Positions 26,756 to 35,479 are shown, counted from the stretch's first letter. The stretch is 64,000 nucleotides of DNA from Ectothiorhodosinus mongolicus (GCF_022406875.1 NZ_CP023018.1:1561914-1625913), one strand, 5' to 3'. Notes: generated from the sequence alone by a model not told the origin. Translations and numbers: made by a program.

Positions 26756-27443
26756 AGCACATAACCTCTATTCGTTTTATGGGAAAAGTCCGATTCTCCA
26801 GGATCTCAATGTGAAGGTGAATCAGGGGTCCTTCACTTGTGTGATGGGCAGAAATGGTGTGGGCAAAACCACATTATTGCGCACCATCATGGGACTCACA
26901 GACACCACCTCGGGCAGCATGCGGTTTGAGGGTAAAGATCTTAGCAGTCTACCCACCCACAAACGTGCCACCTTAGGTATTGGCTATATCCCCCAAGGGC
27001 GCGAGGTGATCCCGCGCTTTACGGTTCGCGAGAACATCATTATGGGTACCTACGCGCGCACTGACGGCAAGCGCACGCTGCCTCATCACATCCTAGAACT
27101 CTTTCCCATTCTCAAGGAGTTCATGAATCGCCGCGGGGGGGATTTGTCCGGGGGACAGCAACAACAACTCGCCATTGCCCGCGCCTTGGCCATGGACCCC
27201 AAGATTCTGCTGTTAGATGAACCAACCGAGGGCATTCAGCCCAATATCGTGAAAGACATTGAGGATGTCTTGGTGCGCCTGAATCGCGAGTTCGGAATCA
27301 CCATTGTGTTGGTCGATCACAACGTGAAATACGCCCGAAAAGTGGCGGATCAATTCATTGTTTTGGACAAAGGACGGATTTCTGTGCAGGGAGGCCCTGA
27401 GGATCTCACCTCGGATGTTGTGGATAAGTATCTGACTTTCTGA
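26748..27443 (+). CDS. ABC ATPase (UrtE-like)
   Basis: 231 aa ATPase: Walker A GRNGVGKTTLLR, IGYIPQGREVIPRFTVREN, signature LSGGQQQQLAIARALA, Walker B ILLLDEPTEGIQP, switch VDHNVKYAR. The ATG at 26748 has AGGAG seven bases upstream and overlaps the urtD-like stop; ATG 26742 is too close to that site. Completes the five-part importer. Confidence 0.92.
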   Translation: MLEAHNLYSFYGKSPILQDLNVKVNQGSFTCVMGRNGVGKTTLLRTIMGLTDTTSGSMRFEGKDLSSLPTHKRATLGIGYIPQGREVIPRFTVRENIIMGTYARTDGKRTLPHHILELFPILKEFMNRRGGDLSGGQQQQLAIARALAMDPKILLLDEPTEGIQPNIVKDIEDVLVRLNREFGITIVLVDHNVKYARKVADQFIVLDKGRISVQGGPEDLTSDVVDKYLTF

Positions 27444-27499
27444 GTTTTTTATGAGTCAGGAGGTGATCCTGACGTGTGTGTAAACCAAAGGAGACTGTA

Positions 27500-28540
27500 A
27501 TGAGACACGGTGATATTTCTAGCAGTAACGATACCGTCGGTGTGGCCGTAGTTAACTATAAGATGCCGCGCCTGCATACCAAGGCAGAAGTGCTGGCTAA
27601 CGCCGAGAAGATCGCGGAGATGATCGTGGGCATGAAAGCCGGTTTGCCTGGAATGGACCTGGTGATTTTTCCGGAATACTCGCTGCAGGGGATTATGTAT
27701 GACCCTAAGGAAATGATGGAAACGGCAGTGACCTGCCCTGGCGAAGAGACCGAAATTCTGGCCCGCGCCTGTCGTAAGGCCAATACGTGGGGTGTTTTTT
27801 CTCTGACCGGTGAGCGTCACGAAGAGCATCCTCGTAAAAACCCCTACAACACCCTGATTCTCATGAACAACAAGGGTGAGGTGGTGCAGAAATATCGCAA
27901 GGTTATCCCCTGGTGTCCGATCGAAGGATGGTATCCCGGTAACCAGACCTATGTGAGCGATGGTCCCAAGGGTATGAAAGTCAGCCTGATCATTTGTGAT
28001 GATGGCAACTACCCAGAAATCTGGCGTGATTGCGCTATGAAGGGCGCTGAGCTGATTGTCCGCTGTCAGGGCTACATGTATCCCGCTAAGGAGCAGCAGG
28101 TTGTTATGGCCAAAGCCATGGCTTGGGCCAACAACTCCTATGTTGCGGTGGCCAATGCCGCAGGTTTTGATGGTGTGTATAGCTATTTTGGTCATTCCGC
28201 GATCATTGGCTTCGACGGTCGTACCCTTGGTGAGTGTGGCGAGGAAGAGATGGGTATTCAGTACGCCCAGTTGTCCATCTCGCAGATTCGTGATGCGCGG
28301 GCCAACGACCAGTCACAGAACCATCTGTTTAAGATTCTGCATCGTGGCTACACCGGCATGGATGCGTCCGGTGACGGTTCGCGTGGTCTGGCTGAATGTC
28401 CCTTCGAGTTCTACAAGACCTGGGTCAATGATGCCGAGAAAGCGCGCGAGAACGTTGAGGCTATTACCCGTAAGACGGCAACCACAGCGGAGTGCCCAGT
28501 GGGCAGCCTGCCGTATGCCGGTAAGGAAAAAGAGGCATAA
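27500..28540 (+). CDS. amiE: Aliphatic amidase
   Basis: Cytosolic hydrolase of short-chain amides (acetamide, propionamide) to acid and ammonia. 346 aa, the same length as Pseudomonas AmiE, with the catalytic triad at the same positions: Glu59 in FPEYSLQG, Lys134 in [13 protein letters not shown], Cys166 in [19 protein letters not shown] precedes the ATG at 27500. It follows the importer genes by 56 bp and belongs to the AmiR-controlled unit. Confidence 0.97.
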   Translation: MRHGDISSSNDTVGVAVVNYKMPRLHTKAEVLANAEKIAEMIVGMKAGLPGMDLVIFPEYSLQGIMYDPKEMMETAVTCPGEETEILARACRKANTWGVFSLTGERHEEHPRKNPYNTLILMNNKGEVVQKYRKVIPWCPIEGWYPGNQTYVSDGPKGMKVSLIICDDGNYPEIWRDCAMKGAELIVRCQGYMYPAKEQQVVMAKAMAWANNSYVAVANAAGFDGVYSYFGHSAIIGFDGRTLGECGEEEMGIQYAQLSISQIRDARANDQSQNHLFKILHRGYTGMDASGDGSRGLAECPFEFYKTWVNDAEKARENVEAITRKTATTAECPVGSLPYAGKEKEA

Positions 28541-28557
28541 ACCAACCGTCAGCTGTT

Positions 28558-28587
28558 GCGGTGTCCCTCTCCATTGAGGGGCACCGC
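28558..28587 (+). promoter_or_regulatory. Intercistronic hairpin between amiE and amiB
   Basis: GCGGTGTCCCTC and GAGGGGCACCGC pair over 12 bp (one G-U) around TCCATT. No T-run follows. It could stabilise the amiE mRNA end and lower expression of amiB. Confidence 0.7.
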
Positions 28588-28612
28588 GATAGCCCGGACT
28601 AAGGAACTGATG

Positions 28613-29764
28613 ATGCCATTTTTGAATGACATGCTCGATCAAACCGCTCGGGAACGCGCTGATCGCGAGGCGCTCAGTCGTGAGAATGCGGCTTCTGAGG
28701 ATGTGGTGCTGTCGCATCTAAACAGTGACCGCCGCTTGGAAAGTCGATTTCAGTTTGATCTAGAAAAAATCATGGCGCATCTGCGTTCGGAAATTCTCGG
28801 TCAGGAGGAGGCGCTCGCGGCTGTGGAAGACAGCCTCAAAGTAGTGCGGGCGGATATTACAGATCCCCGCAAACCCTTGTTTGTGTCTTTGTTTCTCGGG
28901 CCAACGGGTGTGGGAAAAACCGAAATCATTCGTTCTCTGGCGCGAGCACTGCATGGGGATGCCGATGCTTTTTGCCGGGTGGATATGAATACTTTGTCCC
29001 AAGAACACTACTCTGCAGCCATCACCGGGGCACCTCCCGGTTATGTGGGTGCCAAAGAGGGCAAGACGCTTTTTGATGTTGACAAGCTAGAAGGGGCGCG
29101 TGGCCGTCCGGGGATTGTTCTTTTTGACGAGCTAGAGAAGGCCTCAGCCGAGGTGATCCAAGCACTGCTCAATATTTTTGATAACGGGATGCTGACTGTG
29201 GCGTCGGGCGAGCGTTCCTACAGTTTCCGCAATACCCTGATTTTCATGACCAGCAATTTGGGCGCCAAGGACGTGCAGAGGTTTGAACGTCAAAAACAGG
29301 ACACTTTTTGGAAATCACTATGGCACAAGCGCATGGACCGTAAAGATCTGGTGCGCATCATCAATGACCGCCTGGTTGAAACCTTCTCTCCAGAGTTTAT
29401 TAATCGCATCGATAACATCACCATTTTTAACTGGATTTCGCGGGACTTAATGCGAGGTCTGATTGATATTGAAACCCAGCGTTTGAACAAGCGCCTGAGC
29501 AAATACCGTTGCCATGTTGAGCTGGCCGAGGAACTGATACAGCACATTGCGCAAGAGGGTTTCAATCAGCAATTCGGTGCGCGCAGTCTGCGCCGCGCCA
29601 TGCGCCGTTATCTGGAGGTGCCGTTTGCGGAGTTTTTGCTCACCGAGCATACCCCATCGCATTCGGCGGAGACCGAGGCGATTACATACCGCGCGCATTG
29701 GAACGCGAATGCCGTTCGTTTTACTTCCATGAGTCAAAAAACCGCCGAATCGGAGCAGGGGTGA
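28613..29764 (+). CDS. amiB: AmiB-type AAA+ ATPase
   Basis: 383 aa ClpA/ClpB-like AAA+ protein with one ATPase module: LGPTGVGKTEIIRSLA (Walker A), IVLFDELEKASAEVIQALLNIFD (Walker B), FMTSNLG (sensor 1) and GARSLRRAMRRYLEVP (sensor 2 region). In Pseudomonas the amiEBCRS operon has such a gene between amiE and amiC; its role is not well defined, and a chaperone or transport-energising role has been suggested. ATG 28613 is chosen for its spacing to AAGGA; ATG 28610 is possible. Confidence 0.9.
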   Translation: MPFLNDMLDQTARERADREALSRENAASEDVVLSHLNSDRRLESRFQFDLEKIMAHLRSEILGQEEALAAVEDSLKVVRADITDPRKPLFVSLFLGPTGVGKTEIIRSLARALHGDADAFCRVDMNTLSQEHYSAAITGAPPGYVGAKEGKTLFDVDKLEGARGRPGIVLFDELEKASAEVIQALLNIFDNGMLTVASGERSYSFRNTLIFMTSNLGAKDVQRFERQKQDTFWKSLWHKRMDRKDLVRIINDRLVETFSPEFINRIDNITIFNWISRDLMRGLIDIETQRLNKRLSKYRCHVELAEELIQHIAQEGFNQQFGARSLRRAMRRYLEVPFAEFLLTEHTPSHSAETEAITYRAHWNANAVRFTSMSQKTAESEQG

Positions 29765-29767
29765 GTC

Positions 29768-30568
29768 ATGTTTAAGCACATCATTGTACCGGTAGATGAA
29801 TCCACGCGGTCGCTCAGCGCCGTACCCGTTGCGTCGCAATTGGCGGAGCAATTCTCAGTGGACACACAACTGCTCTCCGTCATTAGTCCGAAAGACAAAC
29901 CTGAGGCCCGAGAAACCAAAATTAAAAGCAAGATGGCGGATTTAGGTCTAACGCCGGCTGCGGTTGAAGTAAAGCAATCCATGTCGGTCATCGACACCTT
30001 GCTGGCAGTGTTCTCGAGGCAGGACGAACCGCTGATGGTGATGTCCACTCATGCGCGCAATCCCATTCATGAGATAGCCGTGGGCAGTGTCGCCTCCGCC
30101 GTACTGCTGCAGAGTCGCCGACCGATGATGTTTGTCGGCCCGCGTTTTGCTGTCCATTGGCGGGGCCCCATCCGTCATCTGGTGGTGCCTTTCGATGGTT
30201 CGGAGTTCAGTGAGGCCAGCGTGTCGCTGGCAGCGGACTGGGCGCAGCAGGCTGACCTGCCCATGGTGTTGGTACAGGTGTTGGACCCCAGCCAAGCTGG
30301 CGCGGCTGGATCCGATGTACTTGAGTGGGGCTCTTTAAAACGCAAGGCCAATGAGTTGTGCGACCAGGGGCTGAAGGTCAGCTATGAAGTACTACATGGC
30401 AGTGATGTCGCTGGAGCCATCAGTCATTTTGTGGACACCGTAAAAAGCCCGTTGGTGGTGATGTCGACGCGTGGCGCTTCCGGTCTTGATCGTCTCAAGA
30501 TAGGCAGTGTGGCCAAATCTCTTTTGGAGGAGGTTAGTGCACCAGTTTTATTAAAAGCACCGAACTAA
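29768..30568 (+). CDS. Tandem universal stress protein
   Basis: 266 aa with two Usp domains. The first opens MFKHIIVPVDESTRSLSAV; the second opens RHLVVPFDGSEFSEASVSLA and ends with the ATP-type motif STRGASGLDRLKIGSVAKSLL. It starts three bases after amiB and so belongs to the amide operon, an unusual partner for it. Possible role: nucleotide-dependent stress or metabolic signalling; nothing more specific is supported. Confidence 0.9.
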   Translation: MFKHIIVPVDESTRSLSAVPVASQLAEQFSVDTQLLSVISPKDKPEARETKIKSKMADLGLTPAAVEVKQSMSVIDTLLAVFSRQDEPLMVMSTHARNPIHEIAVGSVASAVLLQSRRPMMFVGPRFAVHWRGPIRHLVVPFDGSEFSEASVSLAADWAQQADLPMVLVQVLDPSQAGAAGSDVLEWGSLKRKANELCDQGLKVSYEVLHGSDVAGAISHFVDTVKSPLVVMSTRGASGLDRLKIGSVAKSLLEEVSAPVLLKAPN

Positions 30569-30722
30569 AAAATAGCTGAGGCCAGGCGCCTCACGCCAAA
30601 CTGAGAGCGGTAATTTTTTCTAAACAGCGCGAACAGGCGCCGTGCTGTTTATGGGAGTTTTGCGCCTAAATAGACCAAACCAGATCGTTCTGGAACTTGT
30701 CGATACTAAAGGAGCAAAGAGG

Positions 30723-31880
30723 ATGAAATCTAAAAATACAGAGAGCAGGCCAATGCTCAAGTCACGCAGAAGCCGTTTATCCGCCGCCGTTATCGCCAGC
30801 ATGAGTGCGTTGGCTATGACGAGTGCCGCCCATGCTGGTGCAACCATCAATATAGGCCCGAATCAGTCTTTCACTATTGGTGGTGGTCTGATGGCCACGT
30901 ATCTGTCCGTTGAGAATGGGGCTGATAATGGCTCCCGTTCAAGTGAATTCAGCGTGGATTTGATGCGCCTATACACCACTGCTCAGATCGCAGAGGGAAT
31001 TTTCTTTGATTTTAATTTGGAGCATGTTGATGCGGAAAAAGACACGCGTCTTCTGGATGCGGTCGCACGTTTTGAGTTCAATGATTGGGCCAATGTGCGC
31101 GTCGGTCGTACCGTGCTGCCCATGACGCGAGCAGGCATGTCCGGTCCGTTTTTTGTCGGTGCCATTGGTTTGAATCAGTATCCATTGACCGAACAATGGA
31201 CGGGCAGACAGTCATTCCGTGACGATGGCGCCGTCCTCTGGGGCCAGGGGGCATTGGGAGAAGCTCATTTCAAATACCATCTGGGTGTATTTAATGGCGG
31301 TAGCACGCCTAGCGACAGCCCGCTGATGGCCAGCCGTCTGACCCTGAATTTCTGGGATGCGGAACCGGGCTATTTCCATGCCAACACCTATTATGGCGCA
31401 GCCAATATTCTTGCCATCGGCGTGGCCTTGCAGCGTCAAAGTGACGTGATCAAAAAAACCGATGACTCTCGCGGTAATTATCAGGCTTATGGCGTTGACT
31501 TCCTAATGGAGAGGGTGCTGGATGATGGCGCGGTCTTTACCATCGATGCAGCCTACAACGACTATGATTTGGACGGTGGGACATTTGACAGCAGTGGCAA
31601 CAGATCCGCATCCGCTGCTGCAGGAAGCAACAGCGCCTACTACATACAGGGCAGTTACATGTTCCCGGCTAGCAATGCTTTAGGTCGTCTGCGTCCGTAT
31701 CTCCGGTATGAGAATGTGAACCCGGATGCGGGGTCTGATACCGAAAAATGGTCATTGGGCTTGGAGTATGTGATCAATGGTCATAATGCCAAAGTCAGTG
31801 GCGTTTTAGGTCGCATTGATGAAAAAGACAGCAACGAAGCAAACAACTTCTTCATGCTGGGATTGCAGTTCCAAATCTAA
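30723..31880 (+). CDS. Outer-membrane porin of the amide operon
   Basis: 385 aa. A signal peptide (SRLSAAVIASMSALAMTSAAHA) is followed by a beta-barrel sequence beginning INIGPNQSFTIGGGL, and the chain ends FMLGLQFQI, a barrel-type C-terminus. The preferred start is the ATG at 30723 next to AAGAGG. A porin co-expressed with an amide ABC importer is known in Methylophilus (FmdC with FmdDEF), so diffusion of amides across the outer membrane is the likely job. Confidence 0.82.
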   Translation: MKSKNTESRPMLKSRRSRLSAAVIASMSALAMTSAAHAGATINIGPNQSFTIGGGLMATYLSVENGADNGSRSSEFSVDLMRLYTTAQIAEGIFFDFNLEHVDAEKDTRLLDAVARFEFNDWANVRVGRTVLPMTRAGMSGPFFVGAIGLNQYPLTEQWTGRQSFRDDGAVLWGQGALGEAHFKYHLGVFNGGSTPSDSPLMASRLTLNFWDAEPGYFHANTYYGAANILAIGVALQRQSDVIKKTDDSRGNYQAYGVDFLMERVLDDGAVFTIDAAYNDYDLDGGTFDSSGNRSASAAAGSNSAYYIQGSYMFPASNALGRLRPYLRYENVNPDAGSDTEKWSLGLEYVINGHNAKVSGVLGRIDEKDSNEANNFFMLGLQFQI

Positions 31881-31893
31881 TGGGGCTTGCGTT

Positions 31894-31921
31894 AACCTGC
31901 GGGAAGAAACTCCCGCAGGTT
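31894..31921 (+). promoter_or_regulatory. Intercistronic hairpin after the porin gene
   Basis: AACCTGCGGGA and TCCCGCAGGTT form a perfect 11 bp stem around AGAAAC, without a T-run. Third hairpin of this kind in the amide operon. Confidence 0.7.
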
Positions 31922-31985
31922 CTCACCAAACCTGCCTTTGATTTTGAGAAGTGATGAGGATATTTCGCTGATGTCGGAGGCGGTC

Positions 31986-33191
31986 ATGAATAACAATAAT
32001 GATGGTGCAAAACGCCGTGACACGCGTTTGCTTGGGGTGCTGTTTTCTCAAACAGGTGTTTTGTCCATTATTGAGAAAACCCAGCAGCGGGCGGCGATGC
32101 TTGCCTTACATGAGATCAATGAAGCTGGCGGCATCTTGGGATCTCCCCTAAGGGCAATCAGTTATGATGCGGCCTCTAGGATCCCTCGTTATGGCGAATT
32201 GGCAGAAGAGCTAATGGTGCGTGATGGTGTGAAGATCATGATTGGGTGTTATGCGTCATCCGCGCGTAAAGAAGTCCTACCCATTGTTGAGCGGCACAAT
32301 GGCATCCTTTTTTATCCCACGTTATATGAGGGTTTTGAATATTCCAGTAACGTAATTTATGGCGGCGCTACGCCGAATCAGAATAGCGTTCCTCTTGCCC
32401 AGTACATGACGCGCAATTATGGTTCGCGCTGCTATTTTGTCGGCTCTGATTATATTTATCCCCGAGAATCCAATCGCGTGATGCGTCATATTATCCGTGA
32501 ACTCGGCGGTGAAGTGGTGGGGGAACGTTATTTGCCTTTGAAGGCTAAGTCAGAGCAATACAAACGCATCATCGAAGACATAAAAAAGACTCGGCCAGAG
32601 TTTATTTTTTCCACGGTGGTGGGGACGGGCACGGTGATTTTTTATCAGGCCTATCATGAGGCATTTGCTAGCGTATCCCGGGCGCCGATTTGCAGTCTAA
32701 CAACGAGTGAAGCGGAAATTTATGGGATGGGTGCTGCGGCTGCGCGTGGTCATATCACGGCGGCGCCATATTTTCAAAACCTGCCGACAGAATCCAGTCA
32801 ACGGTTTGTGGCCCGCTATCGGGCACTTTATGGGGATGATGCTTTTGTCACCAGCTGTGGCGAAGCAGCGTATTCTCAGGTGCATATGCTCTCACTGGCT
32901 ATGGAGCAGGCGGCTAGCCATGATGTGGCAGACATACGTTCTGCGCTGTATGGGATCAGTTTCATGGCTCCACAGGGGCCAGTCAGAGTCGACCCCGAAA
33001 ATAACCATACTTATCTGCACTCGCGAATTGCCAAGGTCGGAGATAACTGTGAATATGAGGTAGTTTCAGATCTTGAGGTTTCCATTAAGCCGGATCCCTA
33101 TTTGGTTGTTCCAAATTTAAATGAATGGGGTGATGCTTGGGCAATGCGGGGTAGTCCTAAAAACACTGGTTCGTCAATGGACAATGATTGA
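31986..33191 (+). CDS. amiC: AmiC: cytosolic amide sensor and inhibitor of AmiR
   Basis: 401 aa periplasmic-binding-protein fold without a signal peptide, as in Pseudomonas AmiC. Seen: LGVLFSQTGVLSIIEKTQQRAAMLALHEIN, GILFYPTLYEGFEYSSNVIYGG and SDYIYPRESNRVMRHI. The ATG at 31986 has GGAGG five bases upstream; longer starts would add an unrelated N-terminus. In the known system AmiC sequesters AmiR until an amide binds. It overlaps amiR by four bases. Confidence 0.93.
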   Translation: MNNNNDGAKRRDTRLLGVLFSQTGVLSIIEKTQQRAAMLALHEINEAGGILGSPLRAISYDAASRIPRYGELAEELMVRDGVKIMIGCYASSARKEVLPIVERHNGILFYPTLYEGFEYSSNVIYGGATPNQNSVPLAQYMTRNYGSRCYFVGSDYIYPRESNRVMRHIIRELGGEVVGERYLPLKAKSEQYKRIIEDIKKTRPEFIFSTVVGTGTVIFYQAYHEAFASVSRAPICSLTTSEAEIYGMGAAAARGHITAAPYFQNLPTESSQRFVARYRALYGDDAFVTSCGEAAYSQVHMLSLAMEQAASHDVADIRSALYGISFMAPQGPVRVDPENNHTYLHSRIAKVGDNCEYEVVSDLEVSIKPDPYLVVPNLNEWGDAWAMRGSPKNTGSSMDND

Positions 33192-33820
33192 TTGTGAAAG
33201 GTAGTGTTCAGAAGCTAATTAGTGATATGCGCAACCTGCGGGTATTGGTGATCCATGCCTACGATGCGCACACGGAAGAGCTTGTTCGACACATTAGGCG
33301 CATTGGCTGCAATACGGAGGCAGTCTGGCCAGTTCCAGAAAAGCTACCCGATAACGTTGATATTCTGTTCTTGGGACTCGATGAAAAGCCCAATCCCGTT
33401 TTAACTAAGGCAATCAAGGCCTATCCGCGTGCGCGACCCAGTATTATTGGCGTCGTTGCCTATGAGAACCCCTCGGTTCTGCAGCAGCTGATTGAATTAA
33501 ATGCCGATGCGGTTATCGCCCAACCTGCACGGCCTTATGGCGTACTGAGCTCAATGGTTCTAGCGAGACGCATTCGGCTAGATGCTCAGGCCAACGAATT
33601 GGCGCTCCTCAAGCTGCAGGAAAAAGTGCATCAGGAACAAACGTTGAACCGAGCCAAACTGATTTTGATGAAGCTCCATCAAATTGGAGAGGAAGAGGCA
33701 TACAGCATCATGCGTGAGCAGGCCATGGTGAAGCGGGTACGCATCGTCGAAATTGCCGAAGCCATCATCAACGCCGACGGCATTCTCGGAAATATGGCGC
33801 CCAAAAAGAAGCTCTCTTAA
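33188..33820 (+). CDS. amiR: AmiR: ANTAR-domain transcription antiterminator
   Basis: About 210 aa. An N-terminal response-regulator-like domain without phosphorylation signature (LRVLVIHAYDAHTEELVRHIRRIGC), a coiled coil (LALLKLQEKVHQEQ), then the ANTAR domain AKLILMKLHQIGEEEAYSIMREQAM with its conserved Ala, Leu-Met, Glu-Ala and Ala-Met positions. The start is TTG at 33188 or GTG at 33194; ATG 33227 would cut into the first strand. It should bind the dual hexaloop leader at 22535-22578. Confidence 0.92.
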   Translation: MIVKGSVQKLISDMRNLRVLVIHAYDAHTEELVRHIRRIGCNTEAVWPVPEKLPDNVDILFLGLDEKPNPVLTKAIKAYPRARPSIIGVVAYENPSVLQQLIELNADAVIAQPARPYGVLSSMVLARRIRLDAQANELALLKLQEKVHQEQTLNRAKLILMKLHQIGEEEAYSIMREQAMVKRVRIVEIAEAIINADGILGNMAPKKKLS

Positions 33821-33831
33821 CAAGAACAAGT

Positions 33832-33865
33832 GGGGTACGACCCCAGCAAAACGGGGTCGTACCCC
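33832..33865. repeat. Palindromic repeat pair after amiR
   Basis: GGGGTACGACCCC (33832-33844) and GGGGTCGTACCCC (33853-33865), inverted around 8 bp. It may also act as the 3' end structure of the amide operon. Confidence 0.93.
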
Positions 33866-33924
33866 CGAAGATAAGCGCATTCCGCCGCGGGCAACCACCA
33901 TCAAAAAACACCACGGGCCGGTTT

Positions 33925-34374
33925 TCAGTTTGTATTTCGTTCATGCGTCAATAACCAAGATTTGCGATCGATGCCTTCTACTCCACCATACCCGGATAGC
34001 GCGCCAGTGGCACCAATCACCCGGTGGCAGGGAACGACCAGCAGTAAGGGGTTAGCGCGACAGGCTTGACCAATCGCTCGGGCTGATCTTGGATGGCCAA
34101 TGGCCTTGGCGAGTTCCCCATAGCTGCATGTGCTGCCCTTGGGAATACGGGTAAGCGCCTGCCAAACCTTGCGCTGAAAGTCGGTGCCGCCGTTGAAGCG
34201 GTAGGGTAGGTTGATATCTGCCCCGCACGCAAAGTAGGCATCGAGAGCGGCATCAACCAAAGCATCGCCAGGCAGCAGCGCATCGCCACTAACAAATTCC
34301 ATGCGCACCAGCACGCGGTCCTCTAAGCGATAGCGAATCGTCCCCAGCGGTGAGCAAAAATCATGCGACGTCAT
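33925..34374 (-). CDS. ogt: Methylated-DNA--protein-cysteine methyltransferase
   Basis: 149 aa DNA repair protein that removes alkyl groups from O6-alkylguanine. Active-site motif VVPCHRVIG is intact, preceded by GTDFQRKVWQALTRIPKGSTCSYGELAKAIGHPRSARAIGQA. It is on the strand opposite to both flanking nitrogen operons and bordered by palindromic repeats on both sides. Confidence 0.95.
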   Translation of the reverse strand: MTSHDFCSPLGTIRYRLEDRVLVRMEFVSGDALLPGDALVDAALDAYFACGADINLPYRFNGGTDFQRKVWQALTRIPKGSTCSYGELAKAIGHPRSARAIGQACRANPLLLVVPCHRVIGATGALSGYGGVEGIDRKSWLLTHERNTN

Positions 34375-34388
34375 GACTCACGGACTCG

Positions 34389-34431
34389 TGGGGTCGTACC
34401 CCATTTCTGGAAAAGGGGTCGTACCCCATTT
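34389..34431. repeat. Two direct palindromic repeat units
   Basis: TGGGGTCGTACCCCATTT at 34389-34406 and GGGGTCGTACCCCATTT at 34415-34431. Unlike most other sites, the two units are in the same orientation. Confidence 0.93.
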
Positions 34432-34464
34432 GTGCACCAGTGCGAGGCGTGCTGCCCGATGTGC

Positions 34465-34481
34465 TGCATTTAAATAGTGCA
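34465..34481 (+). promoter_or_regulatory. Candidate NtrC binding site
   Basis: TGCATTTAAATAGTGCA matches the general NtrC palindrome (TGCA, A-rich centre, GTGCA) and lies 75 bp upstream of the sigma-54 promoter, a usual enhancer distance. A half-site TGCACCA is at 34433-34439. Confidence 0.5.
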
Positions 34482-34555
34482 TTTATGTGAGTTTTGGGTT
34501 CGGGCAAAAAGGGCATAAATTCTTAACCCACTGAATAAACGAAGAAAAATTTTTC

Positions 34556-34571
34556 TGGCATGGAACCTGCT
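34556..34571 (+). promoter_or_regulatory. Sigma-54 (-24/-12) promoter of the ABC/nitrilase operon
   Basis: TGGCATGGAACCTGCT matches the consensus TGGCAC-N5-TTGCW at all but two positions, with the invariant GG and GC at the right spacing. The predicted start is about 12 bp downstream, near 34581. Sigma-54 control suggests induction under nitrogen limitation. Confidence 0.75.
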
Positions 34572-34583
34572 TAGAGAAAGATA

Positions 34584-34597
34584 TCTTGTATACAAGA
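34584..34597 (+). promoter_or_regulatory. Candidate GntR/FCD operator
   Basis: TCTTGTATACAAGA is a perfect 14 bp palindrome with the FadR-subfamily core TTGTATACAA (general form TnGTnnnACnA). It covers the predicted transcription start, so the GntR protein encoded at 39077 would repress by blocking the promoter. Confidence 0.75.
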
Positions 34598-34642
34598 CGA
34601 CTTTCTACCGGACGCTCAGGCGTCATTGCTGATAGGTGAACC

Positions 34643-35479
34643 ATGGCAACAGCTGAACGCATCATAGACACTGCGCCTGAATGGGTCCAAACCCCAAAAG
34701 GTTCTGGCGATCCGGCCGCGAAACACCGACCGCATATCACCATTCGTGGTCTTAAGAAGACTTTCAAAACGCGAACCCTTTATGAGAATTTTTCGCTGGA
34801 TCTGCCGCGCGGCAAAATTACTACCGTATTTGGCCCCAACGGCTGCGGCAAGTCCACACTCATCAATATGGTATCGGGCTTGCTGCCCTTTGATCAGGGT
34901 GAAGTCTTATTTGACGGCAAAGCGTTGAAAGACATCACTTTTGGTTATGTGTTTCAGAATTACCGCGAGGCCTTGTTTCCGTGGATGCGCGCCCGAGACA
35001 ACATCGCCTACCCCCTGCGTATACGAGGCATGAGTAAGGCCGAGTGTGATGCTCGGGTGGATGAGCTCGCCGCCTCATTTGAGATTGGTTTTGATCTAAA
35101 TCTCAAGCCCTTCAATCTCTCGGGCGGTCAGCAGCAATTGGTGTCCATCATGCGGGCGCTAGCACCAGAGCCCGAGGTGCTATTTTTGGACGAGCCCTTT
35201 TCCGCACTCGATTATGAGATGACCTTGTTCATCCGCGATCGCCTGCAGGCCATCTTCATGGAAACCGGCATCACCATGATCGTCGTTTCCCATGATCTCG
35301 AGGAGGCGGTTTTTCTGGCTGACGAAGTTCTGCTGCTCTCCAAACCGCCTACTCAGGTGGCCGAGATCATCGAGGTGAATTCACCGCGGCCGCGAAATGA
35401 TCAGACCCTCTCCTCGGATGAGTTCGTAGCCACCAAAGCCCACTGTCTCCAAGTCTTTCAACGCGAGGTGCGTCGATGA
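34643..35479 (+). CDS. NitT/TauT-family ABC ATPase
   Basis: 278 aa ATPase of the nitrate/sulfonate/pyrimidine-type importer group: Walker A FGPNGCGKSTLIN, Q-loop YVFQNYREALFPWMRARDN (the LxPW segment typical of this group), signature LSGGQQQLVSIMRAL, Walker B LFLDEPFSALD. It has an extra N-terminal ~30 residues. First gene after the sigma-54 promoter; overlaps the permease gene by ATGA. Confidence 0.92.
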   Translation: MATAERIIDTAPEWVQTPKGSGDPAAKHRPHITIRGLKKTFKTRTLYENFSLDLPRGKITTVFGPNGCGKSTLINMVSGLLPFDQGEVLFDGKALKDITFGYVFQNYREALFPWMRARDNIAYPLRIRGMSKAECDARVDELAASFEIGFDLNLKPFNLSGGQQQLVSIMRALAPEPEVLFLDEPFSALDYEMTLFIRDRLQAIFMETGITMIVVSHDLEEAVFLADEVLLLSKPPTQVAEIIEVNSPRPRNDQTLSSDEFVATKAHCLQVFQREVRR

